Assembly: GCA_029224185.1 (NCBI GenBank)
Contig: CM055206.1
Span: forward strand, 8,794,183-8,858,182
Length of the DNA stretch: 64,000 nt
Source: Karalla daura
Lineage: Eukaryota > Chordata > Actinopteri > Chaetodontiformes > Leiognathidae
Reading direction: 5' to 3'
A program made the translations under genes and the position numbers. The notes beneath the pieces are model-generated. The model made no database searches. It saw nothing but the letters and a program-made list of their open reading frames with translations, and was not told the origin of the DNA. The number at the start of each line of letters is the position of its first letter. The stretch's first letter is position 1. Positions 24,373-35,900 of the stretch are shown piece by piece.

Positions 24373-27300
24373 GTTACCTGTAAGTATGTGATTCTGTTCT
24401 GGACCAGATCCGACAGGTCTTTAGCTTCCTTCACTCTCCACTCGCCCACTCCGTCCGCCTGGCTGAGGTAGTACAAGTCTGTCATGATGGACCTGCGGAC
24501 GCAAATCAAAACTTTAATCGTCACGTATTACAAGCCATGAGAGGACGCACAGACAGCGGCACGTATCCCAGGCGTGGTCTGGGTTCAAAAATCCGCTCCC
24601 TCACAACCTTTGCAGAGCACCTCTCCTGGCACGCTGCGATTAAACACCCACGAGGAGGTGACGGACACCATGCGACTGCTACAGCACCTTGACCAGGCAC
24701 CAGAGAGGCGGAAACGCTGCACCAACAATCAGATACAGCAGGAAACTAATTATATAACAGCACGGAGCGTCTGAATTACAGTACATGACGCTGTCTACCC
24801 ATCCATTATCTTACACACAGCTTATACCCAATGGTGTCAACACAGGGCAGGGAATGCACCCTGGACAAGACCATCACAGGTCTAGCATGTGGTGGACTAT
24901 TGCTGTTTCTTTGTATACTGTGCCTCTCTTATGCGAAACAAAGAATGGACTTTTGCCAACACGTCCGAAGTGACACAGTTAATAGCAGAAGTCCATGTGA
25001 CTCATAAAGAATAGAAAATTGCAATGTGTTGGCTTGGCATGTCAACACAGTCCATGTGGAGGAGTTACAGGCAAACAACTGCATGATCAGGCTGCTGCTA
25101 TGCGTTTAGCTTCCAAGCTTCTGTTTAGAGTTGTTTACAGTAGACTATCGTTTTTCGATTAAGCCGCACATCCATGGCAGATATCACTTTCATGCCACCA
25201 AATGTTGGAAATGACTTCAGATTCCCTCCAGTGGCCTTGTTTTGTTGTTTAATTTCCATTATAAATTGTATCCGGCCACATTCACAGTGCAGGGGAAAAA
25301 ATAAAAAAGAAATCCCTGGTCTGCCACTTTGATCAAGTCCACTCCAAGTTTTAATGGGTTCCTCTTTGGCCCTCGCGGCGCCCATCCATCAGATTTAATC
25401 AAACTGGTTGTTGGTTGTAATCCTGCGAGCAAACACTGATGAAAACCTTGCGGGGTGATATTTTAGCAGCCCACCCCTCTTGCCCGGAAAAGCGGCCCCA
25501 CCCACACGTTACGTGTTAAACATTACCAAGGCTCAACGCGCTTCGACAATATTTACAGAGAAGAAGCGTTGTTCCTGTCTCTCTCCCGGCGTCTCTCTGC
25601 CTGTTATGGACCATGTCAACCGTCTTCAAGCCTCTGACAGAGAGTATGTGCCCGTGCCACACTCCAAATACTGCGGCCGTCCACTTCAAAATGCCCCCAG
25701 AGCTCTGCTATATGCAGCTGAGGGCACATGTGCACACACACACACTCTCTCTCTGTCTCTCTCCCTCTCTCACACACACACATACTTATGCAAGCTTAAT
25801 TTATTACTCACGTCTTTGACCCAAATCAGTCACATCCTGTGTGACTGAGAGTTCTTATGCAAATATTCAGCAGTGCATGCACAGGGAGCCGCACACAAAG
25901 CAGATAAACGCACCACGTCCCATTTTAAAAGTGCAGCAGGGTGAACAGCACCCCCCCCCCCCCCCCCCACGCCACCCCCCCCTCACTCCCAACCACTAAG
26001 ACTGAATCATTACTCATTGTCCCATTCCCAAGCTGCTCCCCGATCCCCCTCCGGGAGGGAACGCCGGGGAGCCGTCAGCGACCCCAGGCGGGACGTAAAA
26101 GCAAACCTGTCCCCGCGAAAAAAACCAAAAGACAACTTGAGGAGGAATCTGAAACAGACCAGGCCTGAGGGGGTCTGGCAGCAGGAAGCCACCGTGCAGC
26201 CACGAAGCCCCGCAGCCTCTCCAGACTGGAGACGTACACACTCCCACATGCATGTAATTGTGTGCCGTCTTGCGTCCGATTGGCCAGCGAGTGGGATGCT
26301 GGGACGCTGGGATGCTGGGCTGGGCAGGTCGTCCCAGCACTGATGCCGCGGAGGGAGGGAGGGGGGGGTGGCAATTATAAGTTGTCAGGCTTACAGGCTA
26401 AAAGTGGGCAAAGACCCTTCTTCCTCTCTTTCGGCAGCCTGTCAACTGCTGTTGTTTAGCAGCCTGCATGGTGAGACACAACATGTCAGTCACTCAAATG
26501 TCTTTAGGACTCTAAGAATGACCTTATAAATAGTCCCCGTTCCCTGTCCCAAAGTTCATCTACTCAACACTGACCGCTCAGTCTCTATCCATCTGTCACT
26601 CAGATCGTTTAGGAACCTTATATGTCGTTTTGGTTTCTTTTTCTCTAATGCATGTTCTGAGTGGTCGTGTAAATGAGGTGCAATGTTCAAGAGCCCTGAA
26701 TTACTACAGATCCCTTCTAGCGAGCTTCAACGGGCACAGTTTGCCCTGCTGTTGAGGAAACTTTGTCATTTCCAGTTTTTTTCCTTTTTTTTTTTTTGCT
26801 TCAACGATCTCGGCACTACACTCGAGTGTTTCCACTGAGACTCGGCCGCCATAAGCTGTTTGTCGCCCGTGCACTTGACCCGCTCTAACGACACACCGTG
26901 ACTCATATTCACAGATAAAGACTTCCTCATTGAAACTTTGAACCCCTGGCAGCCGTCTGCGGCCTCTGCATCGCTTCCTCTGCATCAGAATTGGTCGAGG
27001 CTCGTGCCCACTGATCGCTGTCAGTGGGCACTTTCCAGTGCAGGCGAGCGACTGCGTCCTCAGATTTGTTTTTAAACGCGCTTTTATTTCAAGTTGGGAC
27101 AGTCCCGGTGGCAGACCTTACCCCTGCGTCTGAGCAGAATTTCAATGAGGGCGGCCAGCACATTTATTCAAGTCAAGTATTTCATTGCTCTTTTCCGCCT
27201 CTGCCCCGTCTGTCTGTGCCGGCTTCCCCGGCCTTCGCCCGCAGCCCGCCAAAAGAGCGCCAGACGGGAAGAGAATGCACGTCGGAGTCTGCCACAATAC

Positions 27301-30300
27301 GTGAATGTGTGTGTGTGAGTGTGTGTGTGCGCCTGCACATGTGTGTCGGTGTGTGCGGGGCGAGGAGGAATCACTATTTGGAAAGCTGCTTAGGCAGCAA
27401 TGACTAAGACAATGGGCCGTGTAAGCCACTTGAGCAGGATTAGAGAGAAGCACTCGGCTGAGCGACACCAGGCCTTCCTCCGCTCTGTGCCCAGGCCAGA
27501 CGTTGTGGCCGTGACCTTTGCCCTCGGCAAACACGGCGGCCGCCTCTCTGAAGCTTTCCCGAGGAGAGCCACAGTTCACCTTTTGATGGCGTTGGTGGGA
27601 AAGTAATCAACACTGAGAGCATGTAAAAAGAGGAGAGGAGGAGATAATACCATGGCTCAGAGCTATGTCTTTCACTGAGGAACATAACTTAGATCTATTC
27701 GCCTTTTGCTCAAGTTCATTATCAGATAATCTGCTGAGTTTTTTTTTTTTTAATTTGGGGGACTGATTAATGACTGTATAGTCTTTGAGACGAGGAAAAA
27801 GAAAAACCTGGAGTAGAGAAGGTGGGATAGAGACCATTTTAGAGGGTACTTGATTAATCACTTATGAAAATCACAGATTTTCCATCTTTGTCTCTGTGTT
27901 TGAATTCCCCTCAGGTCCTGATCCGCACACATTACACAGCGCAGCTTGCTGTGTCAAGAGTTTAGCTACACTTGCTTTGCCGAGGATTCGCTCATTTCCA
28001 TTTAGCCACTGTGTGTCGCCCACCTCTCCTGGTGTCCCAGGTCCTGCAGGAGTGTGTCGGCATACTTCTGCCTCTCGGCCGGCTCCACCGTGGCCAGTTT
28101 CTTCACCTCGCTGCGGACAAAATACCAGAACTCCTTGACGCCGTTCTCCACCCTCCTCCGCAGCTCCTCCTGAGTGGGCCCGGGGCCTGCGACCAGATGC
28201 GGGGGTAAGAGCAGACGACTCGTCAGACAAAAGGAAACAGGGCTGCTGGCAGCTGGCATGACATTTAAAGCACAGGTATGATCCAGAAAAAACAATGAAT
28301 CGGTGATGTCAACTTCAAAGCACCACAGGGAAAACAACTGGGAGTAGCAGGAAGGATGCCAAGAGGTCTTTAGGAATGTTTGAGAATGTGATTATGCAAG
28401 CCTAAATAGGCTAGTGACACAAAGTATGGCTTTGGTGTATAACCATTACATTTTACCTCTTTCATTCCCTGTCCCTGGGTGCTGCTTTGACCTCATTGAG
28501 AAGCACTTGATCGTTGCCTTTGTGCCTCACGACTTTCTTTCTTTTGTTTTGTTTTTTTCCCCTCACCCTCACGCAGTTCGAACAACAGGACGGAACTCTA
28601 TATTTCCGAGCTGAGCTAAACAATGCGGTGGAGTAACCCACATGGATAACGCAGCTGCCTGCTCTGGTTTCTCGCGGAGCGAAACAAAAAAGCAAGAAAA
28701 CAAGGAAAATGAAGGACAGCCTCGAGCGGGAGAAGAAGTGGGAGAAGGAGGAGGTGGAAGAGGAGGAGGAGGAGGAGGCAGGGAGGGAGGGAATCGCTCT
28801 CTTTTTTTGCCCTCCTATCTCGCACTCTCTCGTCGCTCCTCACTTCCTCCCTCGGTGGAAAAAAGCTGGAGGGTATTTTTAGCTTTTTCTTCCCCCTGCG
28901 GCAAGATGGAGAGGCTGACCTCGTGCTGCCCTCCACGCTCACATGTCCCTCTCTATTTTCTCTCCGTCTGTCCCTTCCTCTCCCGGCCCACCATCGGGCC
29001 AGTCACACTGCTTCCACTTCATTCACACCTTCGCACACTCACCTGACAGCTTTCCTGGCCCCCTGACCACTGCTTAGAGTGGCAAATGCAAACACAAGCC
29101 CTTCCCATCACGGCCCGGCCTCGGCCCTGGGCTACACCAGGTTCAACACCACACTAGCCCCGAGATCCAGGACGCAAAGCTCACAAGAGCCTCGGACTTG
29201 GCTTTAAAGCGCATATCGTCAGGCTGTGCTTCTTGGACACCATTACTTTCATATTTCAGAGCGCTGTGCCATACCCCCCCCCCTCCACCCCTCCTGCACC
29301 CTTGCGGGTGCACCTGCCCCGCTTACCGTCTCCAGTGAGCTTCTGGAAGCTGTGGATCTTCTGCTTGGCTCTGGTCAACTCGTCCTCCAGGGAACGCAGA
29401 CGTCCCGCGGCCAGGGAGCCGGCTTCTGCCTGACCCTCCGGTATCCTGGGGGACAGACAGGAAGACAGGAGAGCATGGGAGCATGTGCACATCGATGGGG
29501 GGTGGGGGGTGGGGGGGTGCGCACTGGCAGCAGAGACTGCCGAGTGTGCAGAAATACCCTGCAGGACTAGTTGAAAACTGTGCCCAAGTCTGAGAAAAAA
29601 AAAAAGAAAAGAAGAAGAAGATATAATTCAATGAAATTACACTCGGGGTAGCGAGGCAACAATAATTACTTTCATTATCAAAGAAGCTATCAACTAGTTT
29701 CTTGATTACATGGTTAAGCAAAGAAATATTAGTTTTGTGCATTATGCGCAAGTTGCTTATTTAGTCGGAGCAGCGTAAAAACAGAAATATCACATTTGCT
29801 ATGATACAACAAACATGTGAAACCCCAGCAGCTGGTTGGTGCCTTTCTTGGCTACACTACTTCAGATGATGAAATGGGAGTGGGAGCGCGCCACTTTTTG
29901 ATGAATCTCTGTTCACGCCTTTCAGCGTCTTAGCCGTCTTAGAGGACTCGAGATTTCCTGGACGAATCCGTGTCGGAACAACGACAATATGCGAGGTGCG
30001 CTCGAGTCCGACAAAGCAGTGGGAAGCGCTCATCGTCCTCCAGAATCTCGACTTCCCTCTGCCAGAGAAGCTGAGCTGGGACGGCTGGCGGGGGAACATT
30101 CCCGTTCTCATTCCCCGAGACGCCGCAGAGGAGCCTCCCTGAGCCGCCCCGTCCCGGTTTATTTATTTTAAGCCTCAAATAGGACTCGGCGCGCCCGAGA
30201 TCCTTTTCCGCGTCTGTTCAGTCCGGCCCCATCGACTCCTGAGCAATCATTACATCCAGCCACCAGCCCCGGAGTTCAATTCCCAGACGACATCTCCCCG

Positions 30301-32924
30301 CGACTTTGATTTAAGCTCCACAATTAGGAGGGACGACCGCTCTCCCGTGACCGGCGGGCGGCCGCAGCCTTTCCCGTGACGCGCCGGAGACGTACAAGCA
30401 AAAATAGAATCCAATAATATTAATCTGCCCATTAAACACAATGAAGAACGACGTCAAAGCAATTACAGTGCGGTGGATGGATTAAAGCTAATTTGTTTTT
30501 GTGCTTGGAGTGTTTATCTGCAGCCGCACTGGAAATCCTCTGTCATTATCGCCCCGCGCCGCCCGCCGCTGCTAGGCCCTGCTCTGCTAGGCCCTGCTCT
30601 CACGCGTGTGAGGCGGGACTTAAAGGATTCGCCGTCAAACAGGCAGGCGGACCGACGCCCCCCTCAGAAGCCCCGGCCTCCCACTCCACTCAGCTCTGAG
30701 TGAGCATTGAGCTTCAAAGCCTCAGAAACGAGCGAGAAGAGGAGGGAGGACGCATGGACTCCTCCCTTACGTAACCGCGTGATAAGCCTCCCCGTACCTT
30801 TGTGACATCAGGGGTAGATATGGATTCACGGCTCTTCTCCGTGTGAAATCTGCTCCCCTTTCAGCCAGCTGACGTCTATTTTGAAACGAGACCCGGGGCG
30901 CCCTGCTTTCCGAGCGGCAGCCCGGCTATCCGTTTCTCACAGACGGGTCTGCTGAACAATGTTTGACAGGGCTTCCCAGGGCCACACCCTAACCTGCCGG
31001 GTTACACCGCTGCACAGGAAGTAGGAGTCCTCCCCGGTGACATCATTTCCCACGGGTTTTGAGTGTTGCTAAAAGCGTAACGCGATATCTCCTCGAATGT
31101 AGGCCACGAGGCTCGGCACAGGCTGATGAGCAGAGACACGGAGCAGAGGTTAGCCTCCAAACGCGCTCCAAAGACAGCTAAACTGCTGAGACACATTTGC
31201 TGGTGCAGGCAAAACACAAGCACCCCCCCCCCCTCTCCTCAACAAAGATATGTAGATAGAGAATATATCCAAACAACGCAGCGGTATCAAAACCCACAGA
31301 TGCGCAAACACAGGAAGGAGGCAAACACACAAATGATCCCTGACGGTATCTCGGGAGGTTCTGAGGCGTCTTAATCAAACGATACGGCGGAGAGGTAACA
31401 GACGAGCGAGGAGGCTGACTCCGGGGAGGGCGGAGAGAGGCTGTGGAGGGGGAGATGTGAAAGCCGGGGTAGGGGGATGGGGCGATGGGGCGATGGGGGG
31501 GGGGAGGCTCCGTCGGCCTTCTATGCGCTGAGCCCGGAAAGCCCGGAGCAGCGTTTCCTCTGAAACCTGATCCTGGTTCCGCTCCACGTACGGTTCACGT
31601 ACAGTTCGGTGGAGCAGGTGGGGGTGGACGTGGCGCATGTGACTTAATACAGTGTGGGTGACTTCAAAAGGAACCCAAAAGGTGCGCTGACCTCAGAGGA
31701 CATGCATATGGATGGAGACGTGAAGCGCTCTTGGGAGTGGGGATGAAAGCAGCCTGCGTGCAGGGAGAGATGAACCTTCAGGAGAGAGGGAACTCTGGGA
31801 TTCGCTGTCCCTACGCCTCTCGCCTGTGCGGCCTGCGCCTCCATGTGCACCGTGACGCGTCCACACTGGCCCCGTGTGTTCCGGCGTTCCCTGGGAACCC
31901 GGCGAGTGTTAAACCGAACCACTTGACTCCAATAAGTTAAGCTGATAAAACCGCAGGAATGCGGAGGCTGGGAAAAAGGCGAGCAAACAGGGAGAGGGGC
32001 TGGAAAAGCCTGGCATTACCATGGAAACACGCAATCGGCTCTCAGAATCAGTTTGCGAAACCTGTTTTCTCCAGGCAGAAAAAAAAACAAAAAAACAAAA
32101 CAAAAAAAAAAAACGCTACCCCCCCTCCATATGTGCAGCTGGGCTTCACCGCACTGTACTCTGTACGCGCCTCTGTGAACGTGTGTCGGGAGTCTCTCTG
32201 CGTTGTGTCGAATCCGCTGATCGCGTCTCCACGCCTCCTTCCTTCTGCCGCGTTCACGTCGGGTCCGCTGACTTCCACGCAAAGCGATTGTGAACGCCGC
32301 ATTCTTGCTTTGCACGCTCCGACGCCCCGGCACATGCAAGGGGCGAGCCGGCCCCTCTTGCTTCCTCTCCTCTCCTCTCCTCTCCTCTCCCCGCTCCGCT
32401 CCGCGCCTGACTGGACAGAGACGTCCCGACCGCAGACAAGACAGCTCCCACAATGGGCCCACTGTGTGTGTCTGTGTGTGTGTGCGTGTGAGCGTGTGTG
32501 TGTGTGTGTGTGCGCGCCCCACCGGACCGTCCCTCTCCCGGCCTGAGCGACGGCTGGGTCGATGGGAGTTCAGGCCTGGAAGTGGCGGCAGCATCTGTTC
32601 GCTGGGCGGAAAGCGTCGCCGGGTAAATGAAACCTCTCACTAAATAAAAAAACAAAAAAAAAACCACAAAAAAACGAGCCTCGCCACACCAAAGTACCGG
32701 CAGTGTGAGCTGAGGGGTCAGACCGAGGAGGCAGACACATGCCACTGCTCGTTCAGGGGAATTACTACAATCGCAATTACTTTGATCGATAGACACACAC
32801 AAAACAAAAAAAAAAATCACCGTTACTTGAAACGATTGTTCAAACGCAGCAGTTTATTCATCCATTGTTTTACCTGCTTTCTACCAATGGTGTCACATAA
32901 GGTGAAGCCACCGGTTCGTCACAA

Positions 32925-32957
<33 letters not shown>

Positions 32958-35900
32958 AAAATTCACTCTCCCACACCCAATTGACCAAATTGACCTAGCA
33001 AGCAAGCATAACCAGAGAATAGTCTTCCTCCCTGTCTTCCTCCAGTGGATGTGTGATGTTTTGGCCTATGAGGTCTTTAGTAACGGACACAACTTAGGCT
33101 GAAATCAGCCCTCCTATTTATTGTATTTAATGTATTCCTCTGTTGGGGTGGCACTAACTTTTGATAGATAGATAGATAGATAGATAGGTACTTTTATTAT
33201 CCCATAAGAAGTTAAGGCATGCTGTATTTTGAGAACTCTCTATCGCCATGTCTACATGGTTCTTAAGCACATAGCTGGGACAAATAGTGGTGAAATGGCA
33301 AACTGAAACATTTGAGAAACATTTCATCCAAGTATTTGCCAATCTGATTCTGCGTTCCAGTCTTTCTGCTGAGCCAACAATGCTGTCCTCCTCCTGAAAT
33401 CTCGACGTCGACCCGACGGTCTGCACGTCATGCAGGCTGATGGAGCTCAGGATCCAGACGGGGGCCGCCGAGGCACCCGCGCGTGCTGGTTTACCAGCAG
33501 AAACGAAACGTGCGAGGCTAGCCGCTTTATCTCCATTACTCCGAGCGCTGGGAGGCGACGCGGAGATTGAAACAAAGATCAAAATTTGATTAATCGCGCT
33601 GGCCCGACAAAACGTGTGGGCAAGGTTTTGGTGCAGTGACTGTGATCCCTGCAACTCTTTCCCCTCCCTGAGTCCTCATTTTCCATTTCCTCCTAGCTGC
33701 TCTTTACTTAGTACCATCCATCACGCTCTCCCCCCTCCCTCCCCTCGTCCCTCTGCCTGGGGTGGGGAGGTGGGGTACGGGAGGGGGGGATCGATCAGGT
33801 CCTCATCGCTCAGCCCAGCTGTCACTCTCGCCCCGATGTCACACCGTCAGGCTGCCGCGTGTCATTGTCTCTGCAGGGGCCGTGGCTTCCTGCCCGGGGA
33901 TGGTGGGGCGGGGGGTGACTGACAGCTGCGGAGGGGGCGGGGCCGGGCAGGCCGTGCGACTCGACCCGGCGCTCACCCCTCATTAATGCCGGCGTGTGAT
34001 TGGTGGGTTGGCACGGCGCCCGTCACTCAGACCATCCAGGAAGCGGCTGAACCGCTGGACTGGATCTGTAGCTCCAGCCAGGTGAGGCTAATTTCAATCC
34101 CGGCCGCTGATGGATGGATTCATTCATTTCGCCCGACTTCCCGGCCCGGGGAAAGATAACGGGGGGCGCCGCAAGAAACACCGGAGAGACGCGCGCTCGG
34201 CGTGGCGGCGCACTGTACGGCCGGGCCCAGGAAGCGGGCTAAGCATCTCCGCAGTGACGCTGCAGAAACCGCCCATCCGCCCATGGGGGAAATCAATATT
34301 CCGTGCCAAAACCGCCCCGGCGTGACTATCGCTCTCTATCATAAAGCCAATGAGCAATGTAAACAAGAATCCCTTCAGGTGTGTAATGAATGCACGGGGC
34401 TGCCCGGCCCATCCATGCAGCGCTGCCGAGGTGCGATGCCACTAACCCAGTCAAGTCCCGCTCTGGACCGCAGACCAGTCCCTCACACTGAGCTGTGATA
34501 ATGGCAGCGGCGCCGCTTTGGAATCTGCCCCCCCCCGAGGCCGCTCGTGAAATATGAACGCGCTGATGTGAGGGTTAAGGCGCGTCGGACGGAGGCTCTG
34601 AGCCTCTGACGTGTGCTCGCTGAAACGCTGTAGTCAGGGAACACATTTGTAGTCCTCCGACGGTGGAACGGGCTATCGACCACGAGGACTGAAGCGTCCC
34701 TCCCCATCGTCAAGAGGACCTCGAAGACTCAACTCTTCAGAGAGCATCTCCTCTCCTTTCACCCAGATGTTTCACCTAGACGTTTCCTGCTCACTCACTG
34801 AAACACAGACCCACGCAACACTGTCCAGTTCCCCTTCCACTACTGCCATCGCCTCTTTACTCACCTGAATTGATACGTGCACAGATGCACTTTCATTAGT
34901 CTGTAGCATGCAGAATGAGGGGAACTATTTATTATTACACTGGGTCTCGAGTAGTTTTCCTCCTTTGTGTGTCCCTTTGGATGAAAGCATCTGCTGCAGT
35001 ATGAATGGACGTCCTGACTGAGCAAACAGTTTCTGCCAGCAGTGTGTGACTGTGTGTGACTGGGCCTGTTAAGTCAGACAGTGGCTACAGGCCGGTGGAC
35101 TGGGTAAGGCCCGTGCTAGGCTAGTCGATCAGTGAGATGTTCCATAGTCAGTCAGTCAGTCAGTCAGTCCTTCTGTGACAACCTGCCACCCCGAGTCTGG
35201 CTGGCCGCCACCTCCTCAGTCAGCAGTTTGGAATGAGTCAAAGGAGGAGGGAGGCGGAGGAGGGAGTGTAACGAGGGACAAGAGGAGGAGGAGGCGATGG
35301 ATAGGAGGGAGGGAGGGAGGGAGGGGCCGTGGCAGGAATGATGGGCAGCTCACTAACAGCCTCTTCGTGTCTATTAGGGCCCTAATATAAGGATAAAAGA
35401 CAGTACAGGGCCGGGCGCTGGTGGAGTCCTCTCCCGGGCCCCCATCCCACCGACTGAGAGAGACAAGGCAAAATTGAGCAGACCAAAAAAAAACAAAAAA
35501 ACCACCAACCCGGAGTCCTGACCGTGCTGACAGCTCCCGAAGCCTAACCCCAGCTAGCAGCTTCCTGCTTTTGGCTCGCTGCGCTGGATAGCTAGCCCCA
35601 GCTTGGAGGGAGCTCGAGGAGGCGCTGCGGCGCTGCCCCAGTAAACAAGCGCGGGGGCCCGGGTCCCAGATCAACAACCCCGACTCAGTAACAAGCTACA
35701 GGCGTGCCGCGCGTGTGCCGGGCACCCATCTGGACACGGGTCCGCCGAAAGCCGCGCTTGTGTTCCTTTTTTTTTCGCGTGCCATGAATTCCACCTTTGT
35801 TTTTGAGCCAATTTTGAATAATTACAAAAGCAAGGGATTTAATCAGGGACCAGCTGTCTGAAGCAAACGTGTGTGCATGCGTTTTCTCTTTTTTCGATGA

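Larger units (their letters stand above)
19045..24377 (-). other. fut8: fut8 intron 4
   Basis: About 5.3 kb. The donor side is a CA-type repeat, and the acceptor side a TCC-repeat pyrimidine tract. In between are a CpG-rich patch (about 23800-24100) with a CCG repeat, two TG tracts (23455-23491, 23647-23670), a G run at 24165-24182 and a SINE-like tail at 21480-21560. No extra coding exon was seen. Confidence 0.88.
24493..28023 (-). other. fut8: fut8 intron 3
   Basis: About 3.5 kb. It contains a reversed SINE-like tail (24790-24890), a CA/CT repeat (25736-25790), a C run (25951-25968) and a high-complexity block at 25080-25390 with a TCF/LEF-like CTTTGATCAA at 25327-25336. No coding signal was found. 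Confidence 0.88.

Noticed and set aside
31959..32820. Several frames of 90-195 codons on both strands in intron 1
   Set aside because: All cross TG, CTCTC and A-run simple repeats, and none has a consistent codon signal or family resemblance.
34615..34760. Possible protein-coding exon with WNGLS and SLPIVKR motifs
   Set aside because: The motifs are those of a LINE ORF2 end and the following sequence is a typical repeat tail, so it is called a mobile-element remnant, not a host exon.
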